The translations under genes were made by a program, and so were the position numbers. Source: Hyphomicrobiales bacterium (GTDB taxonomy: Bacteria; Pseudomonadota; Alphaproteobacteria; Rhizobiales; Rhizobiaceae). Taken from it: DNA of 64,000 nt. Numbering within the stretch: position 1 is the first letter of the stretch; each line of letters opens with the position of its first letter. Shown here one piece after another: positions 7,499 through 15,491 of this stretch. The stretch covers positions 186,001 to 250,000 of the forward strand of contig UBNV01000006.1 in the NCBI GenBank assembly GCA_900466945.1, in the 5' to 3' direction. Below the pieces are notes generated by a model, which had not been told where the DNA came from, did not search any database, and was given only the letters and a program-made list of their open reading frames with translations.

Positions 7499-8986
7499 AT
7501 GCAAAGCCTTATCAATTACCGCCGCGAGTGGTTCTCCAACATCCGTGGCGACATCCTCTCGGGCATCGTCGTGGCACTCGCCCTCATCCCCGAGGCCATC
7601 GGCTTTTCCGTCATCGCTGGAGTCGATCCCAAGGTCGGCCTTTACGCCTCCTTCGCCATCGCCTGCGTCGCCGCCTTTGTCGGCGGTCGCCCCGGCATGA
7701 TCTCGGCAGCGACGGCTGCCACCGCCGTGATCATGGTGACGCTGGTCAAGGAACACGGCCTACAATACCTCTTCGCCGCCACGATCCTAATGGGCCTCAT
7801 CCAGATCCTTGCCGGCTTCCTGAAGCTTGGCCGCGTCATGCGCTTCGTCTCCCGCTCAGTCATCACGGGCTTCGTCAACGCGCTCGCCATCCTCATCTTC
7901 ATGGCGCAGTTGCCCGAACTCATCGGCGTGCCGGGGCTCACCTATGCCATGATCGCCGGTGGCCTTGGGATCATCTACCTCTTCCCCTATGTGACAAAGG
8001 CCATCCCGTCGCCGCTCGTCGCCATCGCCGTGCTCACCACGCTTGCCTGGTGGACGGGCATGGACCTGCGCACCGTCGGTGACCTCGGCGAATTGCCCTC
8101 GACACTGCCCGTCTTCCTGCTGCCGGATGTGCCGCTCACGCTTGAGACGCTGCAGATCATCCTGCCCTACTCGATCACGCTCGCCGCCGTCGGCCTGCTG
8201 GAATCGCTGCTGACCGCCCAGATCGTCGACGACATGACGGATACGCCGAGCAACAAGAGCCAGGAATGCATTGGCCAGGGCACGGGCAACATCGCCTCCG
8301 CCCTGATCGGCGGCATGGGCGGCTGCGCCATGATCGGCCAGTCTGTCATCAACGTCACCTCGGGTGGCCGGGGGCGCCTGTCGGCCTTCGTCGCCGGCGC
8401 CTTCCTGCTCTTCCTCATCGTGGTGCTCGATGATCTCGTCCGCATCATCCCGATGGCAGCCCTCGTTGCCGTCATGATCATGGTCTCGATCGGCACCTTC
8501 TCCTGGCGCTCGATCCTGGATGTCAGGCGCAATCCCTGGCAGTCCTCCGTCGTCATGCTGGCAACCGTCGTCACGGTCGTGGCCACCCATGACCTCGCCA
8601 AGGGCGTCATCGTGGGCGTGCTCCTCTCCGGCATATTCTTCGCCGGCAAGGTGGCAAAACTCTTTCGCGTCACCCGCCATGCCGAGCACGCATCCGGCAC
8701 CGTCACCTACCGCGTCACCGGCCAGATCTTCTTCGCTTCGGCCGAGAGCTTCATCCACGCCTTCGACTTCTCGGATACAGCGAACAAGGTGGTCATCGAC
8801 GTCACCGCCGCCCATATCTGGGACATCACCGCCGTCGGCGCGCTGGACAAGATCGTGTTGAAATACCGCAAGGCCGGCATCGAGGTCGAAGTTCTCGGCT
8901 TCAACGCGGCGAGCGCCGACATGGTCGACCGCTTCGCCTTGCACGACAAGGACGAGCGGCTCGCAGCCAGCGCTGCCTTGCACTGA
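7499..8986 (+). CDS. SulP-family inorganic anion transporter with STAS domain
   Basis: 495 residues. The N-terminal ~385 residues are a multi-pass SLC26/SulP core, with the signature region [17 protein letters not shown] (~21-37), then [28 protein letters not shown]. The last ~100 residues form a cytosolic STAS domain ([17 protein letters not shown] ... [19 protein letters not shown]). Members move sulfate or bicarbonate, usually with H+ or Na+. Placement near sulfate-assimilation genes favours sulfate, but many short SulP proteins carry bicarbonate, so the substrate is not settled. Transcribed after a structured leader and separated from the binding protein by a terminator. Confidence 0.9.
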   Translation: MQSLINYRREWFSNIRGDILSGIVVALALIPEAIGFSVIAGVDPKVGLYASFAIACVAAFVGGRPGMISAATAATAVIMVTLVKEHGLQYLFAATILMGLIQILAGFLKLGRVMRFVSRSVITGFVNALAILIFMAQLPELIGVPGLTYAMIAGGLGIIYLFPYVTKAIPSPLVAIAVLTTLAWWTGMDLRTVGDLGELPSTLPVFLLPDVPLTLETLQIILPYSITLAAVGLLESLLTAQIVDDMTDTPSNKSQECIGQGTGNIASALIGGMGGCAMIGQSVINVTSGGRGRLSAFVAGAFLLFLIVVLDDLVRIIPMAALVAVMIMVSIGTFSWRSILDVRRNPWQSSVVMLATVVTVVATHDLAKGVIVGVLLSGIFFAGKVAKLFRVTRHAEHASGTVTYRVTGQIFFASAESFIHAFDFSDTANKVVIDVTAAHIWDITAVGALDKIVLKYRKAGIEVEVLGFNAASADMVDRFALHDKDERLAASAALH

Positions 8987-8995
8987 GAAGAGGGC

Positions 8996-9021
8996 AGGGG
9001 CGCCCGCAAACCTGCGCCCTT
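8996..9021 (+). terminator. Possible terminator after the SulP gene
   Basis: AGGGGCGC and GCGCCCTT can pair (one wobble) around a 10-nt loop shortly after the stop. The T-run is poor (TTGTCC). Confidence 0.35.
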
Positions 9022-9118
9022 GTCCCGCTTCACCTTGCGATCAAGCAAAGGTGAGGTCGCAAAACCGGGTTCGCGCACTACCCTTGAGGTTAGGTGTGAA
9101 CCAATCCGGAGAACGATC

Positions 9119-9493
9119 ATGAACCGCTCAATCACCCTGTCTGCCCTGGCAGGCATCGCCCTCTCTGCCGGTGCCGCCATGGCCCATCACGGCTGGTCCT
9201 GGGCCGAGGCCGACCAGATCGACCTGACAGGAACGATCACGTCCATCTCCTTTGCCCCGCCGCATCCGACGCTGGAACTCGACACGGCCGAGGGTGCCTG
9301 GCGCATCGAGCTGGGCAATCCGAACCAGACCCAGCGCTCCGGCTTTGTCGAGGGCGTGGTCGCGGTCGGGAATGAGATCACTGTGCGCGGCAATCGGTCT
9401 CTCGATCCGAATGAAAAGCGCCTGAAGGCTGTCCGTGTCACGGTGGCGGGCAAGAACTACGACATCTATCCCAGCCGCATCGTAACGAACTGA
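9119..9493 (+). CDS. Exported DUF6152-type protein
   Basis: 124 residues. Signal peptide (LSALAGIALSAGAAMA) then a mature start HHGWSWAEADQ, a compact beta-rich domain with TGTITSISFAPPHPTLEL and a conserved end. These features match small periplasmic DUF6152 proteins, which have no established role. The start at 9119 is chosen for its GGAGA ribosome site and complete signal peptide; the frame is open upstream. The next gene begins 4 nt after the stop, so the two form an operon. The HH motif near the N-terminus could bind metal; inference only. Confidence 0.75.
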   Translation: MNRSITLSALAGIALSAGAAMAHHGWSWAEADQIDLTGTITSISFAPPHPTLELDTAEGAWRIELGNPNQTQRSGFVEGVVAVGNEITVRGNRSLDPNEKRLKAVRVTVAGKNYDIYPSRIVTN

Positions 9494-9497
9494 CGGC

Positions 9498-9965
9498 ATG
9501 GAATGGCTGGCAACCCTTGCGGCACCTGTGGGCCAGACCCTCATTCGCTGGCCCATGCTCTACATCTTTGCCAATGCCAGCCATATTCTTTCATTGGCCA
9601 TGCTGATCGGCGCGAGCGTCCTCCTCGACCTGCGCCTCCTCGGCGGCCTCTCTCGCCTGCCGCTCATTGAGATCACGCAAGTCCTGTCACGCGTCGCCGC
9701 ACTCGCTCTGGGCGCGACCATCTTCACCGGGTTGCTGCTCTTTTCCGTGCGCCCGCTTGAATATGCTGCAAACACGGCCTTCCAGATCAAGATCGGCCTC
9801 GTCCTCGTCGGCACACTCAACGCAATCGCCGTGCACGCATCCAGACATTGGGTCGGCATGCACAGGTGCGCACCGCCCTCCCTGGCAATACGGCTTGCCG
9901 CCTGCGCGTCGCTCGTCATCTGGATCGCAACCCTGCTCGCCGGGCGCTGGATCGGCTTCCTCTAG
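9498..9965 (+). CDS. Integral membrane protein (DUF6644/DUF2214-like)
   Basis: 155 residues with about four transmembrane helices: YIFANASHILSLAMLIGASVL, a segment around LSRVAALALGATIFTGLLLF, IKIGLVLVGTLNAIAVHASRHW, and LAACASLVIWIATLLAGRW. A histidine in helix 1 and others near helix 3 (HASRHW) recall haem-binding membrane proteins. It directly follows the DUF6152 gene, and these two families often lie together. Function unknown. Confidence 0.75.
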   Translation: MEWLATLAAPVGQTLIRWPMLYIFANASHILSLAMLIGASVLLDLRLLGGLSRLPLIEITQVLSRVAALALGATIFTGLLLFSVRPLEYAANTAFQIKIGLVLVGTLNAIAVHASRHWVGMHRCAPPSLAIRLAACASLVIWIATLLAGRWIGFL

Positions 9966-10076
9966 CGGCCGTCATCGACATGCGAGTGAGATTTCCCCCG
10001 AAAATGACGATTGTCACCCAATTGCGCTTCTAGATAGCAGTGCTACTCTCCTCGAGTTGTTTCGGGGGATTTCAAC

Positions 10077-10448
10077 ATGCCACAATTATCTGTCTGGTAT
10101 TTCCGCACGGCCATCCTGTTCCTGATCGCCGGCATCTGTCTCGGTCTCTACATGTCGATCACGCACCAGTTCGAGGCGACGGGTGCCCATGCGCACATCA
10201 ACCTGCTCGGCTGGGTGACGATGGCGATCTTCGGCATCTACTATGCGCTCAACCCTGTCCAGGCCGCGAGCCGAGTCGCCAAGATCCAGTACATGCTCTA
10301 CACGATCGGCATCCTGGTCATGGCGCCTTCGCTCTTCCTGATGCTGACCGGCAATCCGGCGCTGGAGCCCGTCGTCGCGGTCTCCTCGCTGGTGACCTTC
10401 GCCGGGGTATTGTTGTTCGCCGTGATCCTGTTCACCCGCAAGGCGTGA
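10077..10448 (+). CDS. Small membrane protein resembling a heme-copper oxidase fragment
   Basis: 123 residues and four predicted helices. Helix 2 carries HAHINLLGWVTMAIFGIYY, a motif also found in the catalytic subunit of cbb3 oxidases and nitric oxide reductases, where HAH histidines take part in haem or metal binding. The protein is only a quarter of that subunit's size and lacks its other metal ligands, so it cannot be an oxidase by itself. It has its own promoter-sized upstream gap (about 110 bp). Possible roles are haem sensing or assembly; not shown. Confidence 0.7.
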   Translation: MPQLSVWYFRTAILFLIAGICLGLYMSITHQFEATGAHAHINLLGWVTMAIFGIYYALNPVQAASRVAKIQYMLYTIGILVMAPSLFLMLTGNPALEPVVAVSSLVTFAGVLLFAVILFTRKA

Positions 10449-10454
10449 GGGAAG

Positions 10455-10480
10455 GCGGCCCATTCGGGCTGCCACTTTCC
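10455..10480 (+). terminator. Hairpin after the oxidase-like gene
   Basis: GGCGGCCC and GGGCTGCC pair (one G-U) around ATTC just after the stop, followed by ACTTT. Weak terminator, convergent with the TetR gene. Confidence 0.4.
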
Positions 10481-10510
10481 CGTGTCCGTTCATCACCGGT
10501 CTGGAACAGC

Positions 10511-11104
10511 TCATTCCTGCAGTGACTGTTCCAGCGCCTTCTCTGCGAGTCGCGCGATCGCCGTAAGCCGGTCGAGCGAAAGGCCCGACCGTGCCTTTGC
10601 GGACATTCCGGCCATGGTCGCACCCATGAAATCCGTCACGTCATCGGCCTTGTCTGGATAGCGTGCGGCAATATAGGTGCGGATCACCTCCTCGGCGCCC
10701 CGCTGAAAGACACAAGCCGCTGCCCGTGCCTCCGGGTCGTCCGACCGTGCGCCTTCTACCACCAGGCATCCGGTCGCCTCGGGATTGTCAGCGTAGCGGC
10801 GGGCGGCCTCCTCGAGCACGGCACCGAGGCAAGCCGCCACTGCTTTGTCGGGACGGAGGAGATCGGCAAGCGGTATTGCACCGGTTGCCGCGTAGCGGTC
10901 CAGAACCCGCCCATACAGTCCCATCTTGTTGCCAAAGGCGGCATAGAAGCTCGGCGGATTGATGCCGAGCGCCGCCGCAATCTCCGCCACGCCGACCGCA
11001 TCATAGCCGCGGGCATGGAAGAGTTGCTGCGCAATAGCCACACCTTCGTCGGGATCAAAGCGACGCGGTCTTCCCCGTGTCTGCACCTTTTTTGTATCGA
11101 TCAT
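10511..11104 (-). CDS. bdcR: TetR-family repressor of the biofilm-dispersal gene
   Basis: 197 residues. N-terminal TetR HTH (GVAEIAAALGINPPSFYAAF, ~40-60) and an all-helical ligand domain with a TetR_C-like C-terminus. It is transcribed away from the bdcA homologue across a 72-bp gap containing a near-palindrome, the same arrangement as E. coli bdcR/bdcA. The symbol rests on that arrangement plus the strong bdcA match. Expected role: repression of bdcA and itself. Confidence 0.82.
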   Translation of the reverse strand: MIDTKKVQTRGRPRRFDPDEGVAIAQQLFHARGYDAVGVAEIAAALGINPPSFYAAFGNKMGLYGRVLDRYAATGAIPLADLLRPDKAVAACLGAVLEEAARRYADNPEATGCLVVEGARSDDPEARAAACVFQRGAEEVIRTYIAARYPDKADDVTDFMGATMAGMSAKARSGLSLDRLTAIARLAEKALEQSLQE

Positions 11105-11137
11105 TACAAAAAAACCTTGAAGCTAAGAATTCAGTAT

Positions 11138-11159
11138 TTATGTAGCGCTCGTTACGTAA
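11138..11159. promoter_or_regulatory. Palindromic operator between bdcR and bdcA
   Basis: A 22-bp imperfect palindrome with arms TTATGTAGCG and CGTTACGTAA (16 of 22 positions symmetric), centred between the divergent genes and 18 bp before the bdcA start. Position and symmetry fit a TetR-type operator. Confidence 0.55.
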
Positions 11160-11176
11160 ACTCTCAAGGAGCAGAA

Positions 11177-11890
11177 ATGTCCAATTTTCAAGGAAAATCC
11201 GTATTGGTGGTTGGCGGCAGTCGCGGAATAGGTGCGGCTATTGTCCGGCGGTTTGCGAACGATGGCGCAAACGTCACCTTCACCTATGCCGGATCCCAGG
11301 CTGCGGCCGAACAACTGGCGTCGGAGACCGGAAGCATCGCAGTCGTAACCGACAGTGCGGACCGCGATGCCGTAATTGCCAGGGTACGAGACAGCGGCCC
11401 GCTCGACATCCTCGTCGTCAACTCCGGCATCGCACTCTTTGGCGACGCGCTGAAACAGGATGTCGATGCCATCGACCGGCTGTTCCAGATCAACATCCAG
11501 ACGCCATACCACGCTTCGGTGGAGGCCGCGCGGCACATGCCGGACGGGGGGCGCATTATCGTCATGGGCTCCGTGAACGGCGATCGCATGCCGGTCCCGG
11601 GCATGGCATCTTACGCGGTCAGCAAGTCTGCCCTGCAGGGACTTGCCAGGGGGCTGGCGCGCGACTTCGGTCCGCGCGGCATTACTATCAATGTGGTCCA
11701 GCCGGGGCCGATCGACACCGATGCCAATCCTGAGGATGGCCCGATGAAAGACCTGATGCACAGCTTCATGGCGATCAAGCGCCACGGGCGGCCGGAAGAG
11801 GTCGCGGGCATGGTTGCCTGGCTTGCAGGCCCGGAAGCCAGCTTCGTGACGGGCGCGATGCACACGATCGACGGTGCCTTCGGCGCCTGA
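11177..11890 (+). CDS. bdcA: SDR-family protein BdcA (cyclic-di-GMP-linked biofilm dispersal)
   Basis: 237 residues, full length for the family. Rossmann motif GGSRGIGAAIVRRF (~13-26), VVNSGI, the catalytic YAVSK (~152-156) and an end (ASFVTGAMHTIDGAFGA) recalled as the same in E. coli BdcA. BdcA is reported to bind cyclic-di-GMP and promote biofilm dispersal, although the fold is that of an NADPH-dependent reductase. The start at 11177 follows AAGGAGCAG; an upstream in-frame extension overlaps the regulator and is rejected. Three other c-di-GMP-related proteins lie in this window. Confidence 0.88.
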   Translation: MSNFQGKSVLVVGGSRGIGAAIVRRFANDGANVTFTYAGSQAAAEQLASETGSIAVVTDSADRDAVIARVRDSGPLDILVVNSGIALFGDALKQDVDAIDRLFQINIQTPYHASVEAARHMPDGGRIIVMGSVNGDRMPVPGMASYAVSKSALQGLARGLARDFGPRGITINVVQPGPIDTDANPEDGPMKDLMHSFMAIKRHGRPEEVAGMVAWLAGPEASFVTGAMHTIDGAFGA

Positions 11891-11964
11891 CGGACCGTTA
11901 CCGAGCGGCGTCACGTCCGGCGCCGCCCGGTTGAATAGACGTCACTTCCCAAACGAAGTCGTCG

Positions 11965-12615
11965 CTATACTGGCTTCCACCGCGCCAGTGCCTCCAGCCC
12001 GATAGGCGTCAACCCGTAAACACCGCGTTCCACCCGCTCGAACCAGCCATAGACATTCCCCTGCAAGATCTTGGCCGCCTCCGGCACCTGGGCCCGGATT
12101 TCCCGCACCTTGAGCGGCCCCGCTGCCAGAGCGGAGGCGCATCCGAGTGCCTGCTGGCGGTAGGCCGTCATGAGCGGTGTCCTCGTGCTGCCACCGACGG
12201 CCGGATCGCCCTCGCGCCGCTGGTGCTCGCGCATCAGGCGCGATCGCCTTTTCGGATTGGTCCTCGGCATGGGCGTCACCGAACCGACGATGACGCTCAC
12301 CTCGCCGGCATCTGAAATGCCGAGCATGCCGATCCCCAGCCGCCGGCAGAGATCGCGGTAGCGTTTGTCGCTCTCGCGCCCCTTGCCCTTGGCCGAGATG
12401 CGCCCCGCGATCCAGACCTCGTCGGCGGCCGCCGCACGATCGACCGCCTGCAGGATGAGTTCGAGATTGAAACTGAGCTTAAGCTCACAGATCACGACAA
12501 CCGGCGGATCCTGATCGCTGAGCCCCACGAGATCGCATCCGCCGATCTCGCCCTTCACGGTGTAACCCGCCTGTTCGAGGAAAGCTTTGACGGGCAGGTA
12601 AAGGGAAGTTTCCAT
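11965..12615 (-). CDS. DUF2161-type protein (PD-(D/E)XK nuclease-like fold)
   Basis: 216 residues from METSLYLPVK. The N-terminal part shows a restriction-nuclease-like core: VKAFLEQAGYTVKGEIGGCDLVGL then VVVICELKLSF, that is E ... D ... ExK. A central basic linker (NPKRRSRLMREHQRR) and a winged-helix-like C-terminus (LKVREIRAQVPEAAKIL) follow. DUF2161 is described as a putative phosphodiesterase family; no substrate is known. Converges with bdcA across 74 bp. Confidence 0.72.
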   Translation of the reverse strand: METSLYLPVKAFLEQAGYTVKGEIGGCDLVGLSDQDPPVVVICELKLSFNLELILQAVDRAAAADEVWIAGRISAKGKGRESDKRYRDLCRRLGIGMLGISDAGEVSVIVGSVTPMPRTNPKRRSRLMREHQRREGDPAVGGSTRTPLMTAYRQQALGCASALAAGPLKVREIRAQVPEAAKILQGNVYGWFERVERGVYGLTPIGLEALARWKPV

Positions 12616-12742
12616 GGATCTGAGGCAAGGTTCGAGGGAAGACGCGGCCACGACTACAGTGGAACGTCGGCGCCGGACAGCCCAAATCGTTTGAGCCTGA
12701 CCGCAGGAACGGATGTGGTCTCCTGATCCGGCCAGGGTGATG

Positions 12743-13141
12743 TCAGACGAAGAGGACGATCATGAGCCAGATCGTTGCGGTGGCGCGGATGATGAGCCTC
12801 GCCAGGCCATCGACCGCTTCGGCACCCGCCCACACGCAGTGCCACATGAAAGCATTATACGGCAGCGGTAGCAGGAAGACGACGACGACAAGCCAGATCG
12901 GAGCCTCGGAGGCCGCCAGTAACAGTGACGCGGCAAGGCAGGCGAAGCTCGCCGCCGTGCCGATTGCGATCATGTCGCGCCAGTACAGTGTCCGGAGAGG
13001 CACTCGGCTGGCCAGCCTGTCGGTGAAAAACTTCACGTTACCTGCCTCGAACTGCAGCCACGGACACATATCTGCAATGCCTATACCGGGTCCGGCCCAC
13101 CGGACAATCGGAATCTCGAAACGTCGCCCCGGGGAGTCCAT
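12743..13141 (-). CDS. Hypothetical small membrane protein
   Basis: 132 residues if started at MDSPGRRF, unknown family. After a soluble N-terminus, three hydrophobic segments are visible: a helix around IAIGTAASFACLAASLLL, WLVVVVFLLPLPYNAFMW and LIIRATATIWLMIVLFV. No good ribosome site; a shorter start at 13069 (MCPWLQF) is possible. The chosen start codon overlaps the start of the divergent PgpA-like gene, so one of the two starts may be wrong. Moderate confidence that the gene is real. Confidence 0.45.
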   Translation of the reverse strand: MDSPGRRFEIPIVRWAGPGIGIADMCPWLQFEAGNVKFFTDRLASRVPLRTLYWRDMIAIGTAASFACLAASLLLAASEAPIWLVVVVFLLPLPYNAFMWHCVWAGAEAVDGLARLIIRATATIWLMIVLFV

Positions 13142-13646
13142 GCCGGAATTTAATATTCTTGAGCCGCCAGGCTTCGACCTCGTACCCACCTGGCAGTGGC
13201 TCCTGGCCACCTGGTTCGGAGCGGGGCTGGTTGTTCCCTTCAGGGCAGGGCTGGCGGTCTTCGCCCTCATGCCGCTGCTGCTGGTGTCGATCAAGCTGCC
13301 GAGGCTTGTGGTGCCGGTGCTGGCCATCACCATCTTCGCCCTCGGCGTTTACGTCTCGTCGGCGATCGATCTGGCGACGGAGGTAAAGGACGACCGCCGA
13401 ATCGTCATCGACGAAGTGGCGGCCTTCCTGATCGGGGCATCCCTCATTCTACAGGCCGGCTGGAAAATGCTGTTGCCCTTTGCCGCACTTTTCCTGTTCC
13501 TCGACAGGCTGAAACCCTGGCCTATGGCCTATGTCGAGCAAGTGCCGTCTGGCCTGGGCGTGATGCTGGACGATCTGGTCCCAGCCCTGCTGGTCGGCAT
13601 TCTCTTTGCCGCGGTCCAGCATGTCTGGAACCGCCGATCGGCTTGA
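13140..13646 (+). CDS. PgpA-like phosphatidylglycerophosphatase
   Basis: 168 residues. Conserved PgpA elements: DDRRIVIDEVAAFLI (~82-96), DRLKPWPMAYVEQ (~121-133) and GLGVMLDDLVPALL (~137-150), with several hydrophobic segments between. PgpA removes phosphate from phosphatidylglycerophosphate at the inner membrane to make phosphatidylglycerol, which is also the substrate of the LpiA-like enzyme at 20.2 kb. The start follows GGGGAG. The family glycine in the first motif is an alanine here, so it may be a divergent paralogue; confidence in the family is good, in activity less so. Confidence 0.75.
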   Translation: MPEFNILEPPGFDLVPTWQWLLATWFGAGLVVPFRAGLAVFALMPLLLVSIKLPRLVVPVLAITIFALGVYVSSAIDLATEVKDDRRIVIDEVAAFLIGASLILQAGWKMLLPFAALFLFLDRLKPWPMAYVEQVPSGLGVMLDDLVPALLVGILFAAVQHVWNRRSA

Positions 13647-13682
13647 TCCCGACCGGCGGATTCGAAAAACGGGTGAACCGGA

Positions 13683-14963
13683 TCAGGTCTCGATCCGCTG
13701 CACGAGCAGCTTGTCCACTCGGCGTCCGTCCATGTCGATCACCTCGAAGGACCAACCCTTCGCGGTGAACTTCTCGCCAAGAGACGGCAAACGCTTGATC
13801 TCGTCGATGACGAAGCCGGCCACGGTTTCATAGTCCGGGTCGCCCTCGATCGGGAAGTTCATCTCGTCGGCGAACTCGTCGATCGGCATCCAGCCGGCCA
13901 CGAGGAAGGATCCGTCCTCGCGTTCGACGATCGGCGGTTCCTCGCCATCCTCCTCCTGGAAGACGCCGGTAATGGCTTCGAGAACGTCACCTGAGGTCAC
14001 GATCCCTTCGAAATGACCGTATTCGTCATAGACGAGAACCATGTGCGCCGGCGAGCGACGCAGCGACTGGATCACATTTATCGCCCCGGTTCGGTCCGAC
14101 ACGACGGGCGCATCCCGCATCAGGGCGCGAATGTCGAGATCGGTGCCCTGCAGGAAGGCGTCCAGCGCGTCCTTGACGAAGACGACGCCGAGGATTTCGT
14201 CCGAGGATCCGTTGCGGACGGGGAGGCGCGACCGCTGCGAATTGCGCAACTGTTCCCGGATCGTGGCAAAATCGTTCTGGATGTCGATGACCTCGACGTC
14301 GCGCCGCGGCGTCATCAGGCCGCGTGCGGTGCGGTCCGCGAGGCGCATGACGCCAGAGATCATTTCGGATTCTTCTTCCTCGATGACGCCTGCGCTGTGC
14401 GCTTCGGCAAGAACGGTTCTGATTTCCTCGTCGGTCATCTTCTCGTCGGTTTCGCCCTTCTGGCCCAAGAGGGCGAGAACGCCCTTGCCGGAAGCATTGA
14501 GCAGCCAGACCAGCGGCAGAGCGACCCTGGAGAGCATGAACATGGCCGGCGCGACCTTGGCCGCGACAGCCTCGGGAGCGCGAAGCGCGATCTGCTTCGG
14601 AACGAGCTCGCCGACGATCAGCGACAGATAGGTGATGGCAACGACGACCGATCCGACACCCAGACCGTCGGAAAGGGCTTCAGACAGGCCCTGAGTCTCC
14701 AACCAGCCGGCAAGGCGGGCACCAAGCGTCGCCCCTGAAAAGGCGCCGGACAGCACGCCGACAAGGGTGATGCCGATTTGCACGGTGGAAAGAAAGCGGC
14801 CCGGGTCATCGGCAAGCCTGATGGCGATTGCAGCGCCCCGATTGCCTTGATCGGCAAGGAGCTTGAGACGGACGGGGCGGGAGGAGACAACGGCGAGTTC
14901 GGACATGGCCAGAACGCCGTTCACGAGCGTTAGAAAGATAACGATGGAGATTTCGGTTAACAC
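13683..14963 (-). CDS. CNNM/CorC-type hemolysin-family membrane protein with CBS pair
   Basis: 426 residues from a GTG (VLTEISIVIF). Order: DUF21/CNNM transmembrane domain (~1-190, with GELVPKQIALR), paired CBS domains (~205-330, with VYDEYGHFEGIVTSGDVLEAI) and a CorC_HlyC domain (~345-426). The family is linked to Mg2+/Co2+ efflux or sensing; the name hemolysin is historical. The open frame runs further upstream to 15125, but that portion is unlike the family, so the GTG directly before the first helix is used. No ribosome site is obvious. Confidence 0.88.
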   Translation of the reverse strand: MLTEISIVIFLTLVNGVLAMSELAVVSSRPVRLKLLADQGNRGAAIAIRLADDPGRFLSTVQIGITLVGVLSGAFSGATLGARLAGWLETQGLSEALSDGLGVGSVVVAITYLSLIVGELVPKQIALRAPEAVAAKVAPAMFMLSRVALPLVWLLNASGKGVLALLGQKGETDEKMTDEEIRTVLAEAHSAGVIEEEESEMISGVMRLADRTARGLMTPRRDVEVIDIQNDFATIREQLRNSQRSRLPVRNGSSDEILGVVFVKDALDAFLQGTDLDIRALMRDAPVVSDRTGAINVIQSLRRSPAHMVLVYDEYGHFEGIVTSGDVLEAITGVFQEEDGEEPPIVEREDGSFLVAGWMPIDEFADEMNFPIEGDPDYETVAGFVIDEIKRLPSLGEKFTAKGWSFEVIDMDGRRVDKLLVQRIET

Positions 14964-15211
14964 GAGAGGTCCATTGGTTACGTCGGGACGCGGTCGAGCA
15001 GGATGCTCGGCGATCCGGGATGCCGATAAGCCGGCCAGTCCCTCCGTTCCGCCTTCACGCGCAATAGCGTGCGGCAGGAGGACGTCGACACGCCTTGATA
15101 TATGGGAAGAGTCCCGGTCCTGCAAACTGCAGATTTGTGACCAGCGGGAAACGGGTGGCTACAAAACGCGCTCGCCTGCATCCTGCAGATAGGAAAACAC
15201 CGGAGGCCCAC

Positions 15212-15469
15212 ATGCAGACCGACCGCAGATCAACGACAGTACAGACACCTACGGAGGCGCAGTGGCAGGCGATCCGCAGCCGTGACACGGCCATGGACGG
15301 TCGCTTCTTCTATGGCGTCCTCTCCACCCGCATCGTCTGTCGCCCCTCCTGCGCCGCGCGCCCGGCGCGGCCGGAAAATGTCGTCTGTCATCAAATAGTG
15401 GAGCAGGCGAGGGCCGCCGGCTTCCGCCCCTGCCTGCGCTGTCGGCCCGACCGCCCAGAGACCTGGTGA
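15212..15469 (+). CDS. Standalone Ada-type zinc-binding domain
   Basis: 85 residues made almost entirely of the N-terminal domain of Ada. DGRFFYGVLSTRIVCRPSC then FRPCLRCRP supplies the four cysteines that bind zinc in Ada, where one accepts methyl groups from DNA phosphotriesters. The AraC-type HTH and the methyltransferase domain of full Ada are absent, and a stop follows directly. Strong ribosome site GGAGG. It could act as a suicidal phosphotriester repair factor or a regulator partner; or be a remnant. The intact start and frame argue for function. Confidence 0.8.
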   Translation: MQTDRRSTTVQTPTEAQWQAIRSRDTAMDGRFFYGVLSTRIVCRPSCAARPARPENVVCHQIVEQARAAGFRPCLRCRPDRPETW

Positions 15470-15491
15470 GGGCTCGGGCCGATCCCTTCGT

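Noticed and set aside
7856-8983. 375-codon minus-strand frame opposite the SulP gene
   Set aside because: Asp/Gly/His-rich shadow of a membrane-protein gene; no ribosome site.
12762-13140. N-terminal extension of the PgpA-like protein
   Set aside because: The extension is the reverse complement of the small membrane protein and is not homologous to PgpA; a ribosome site lies just before 13140.
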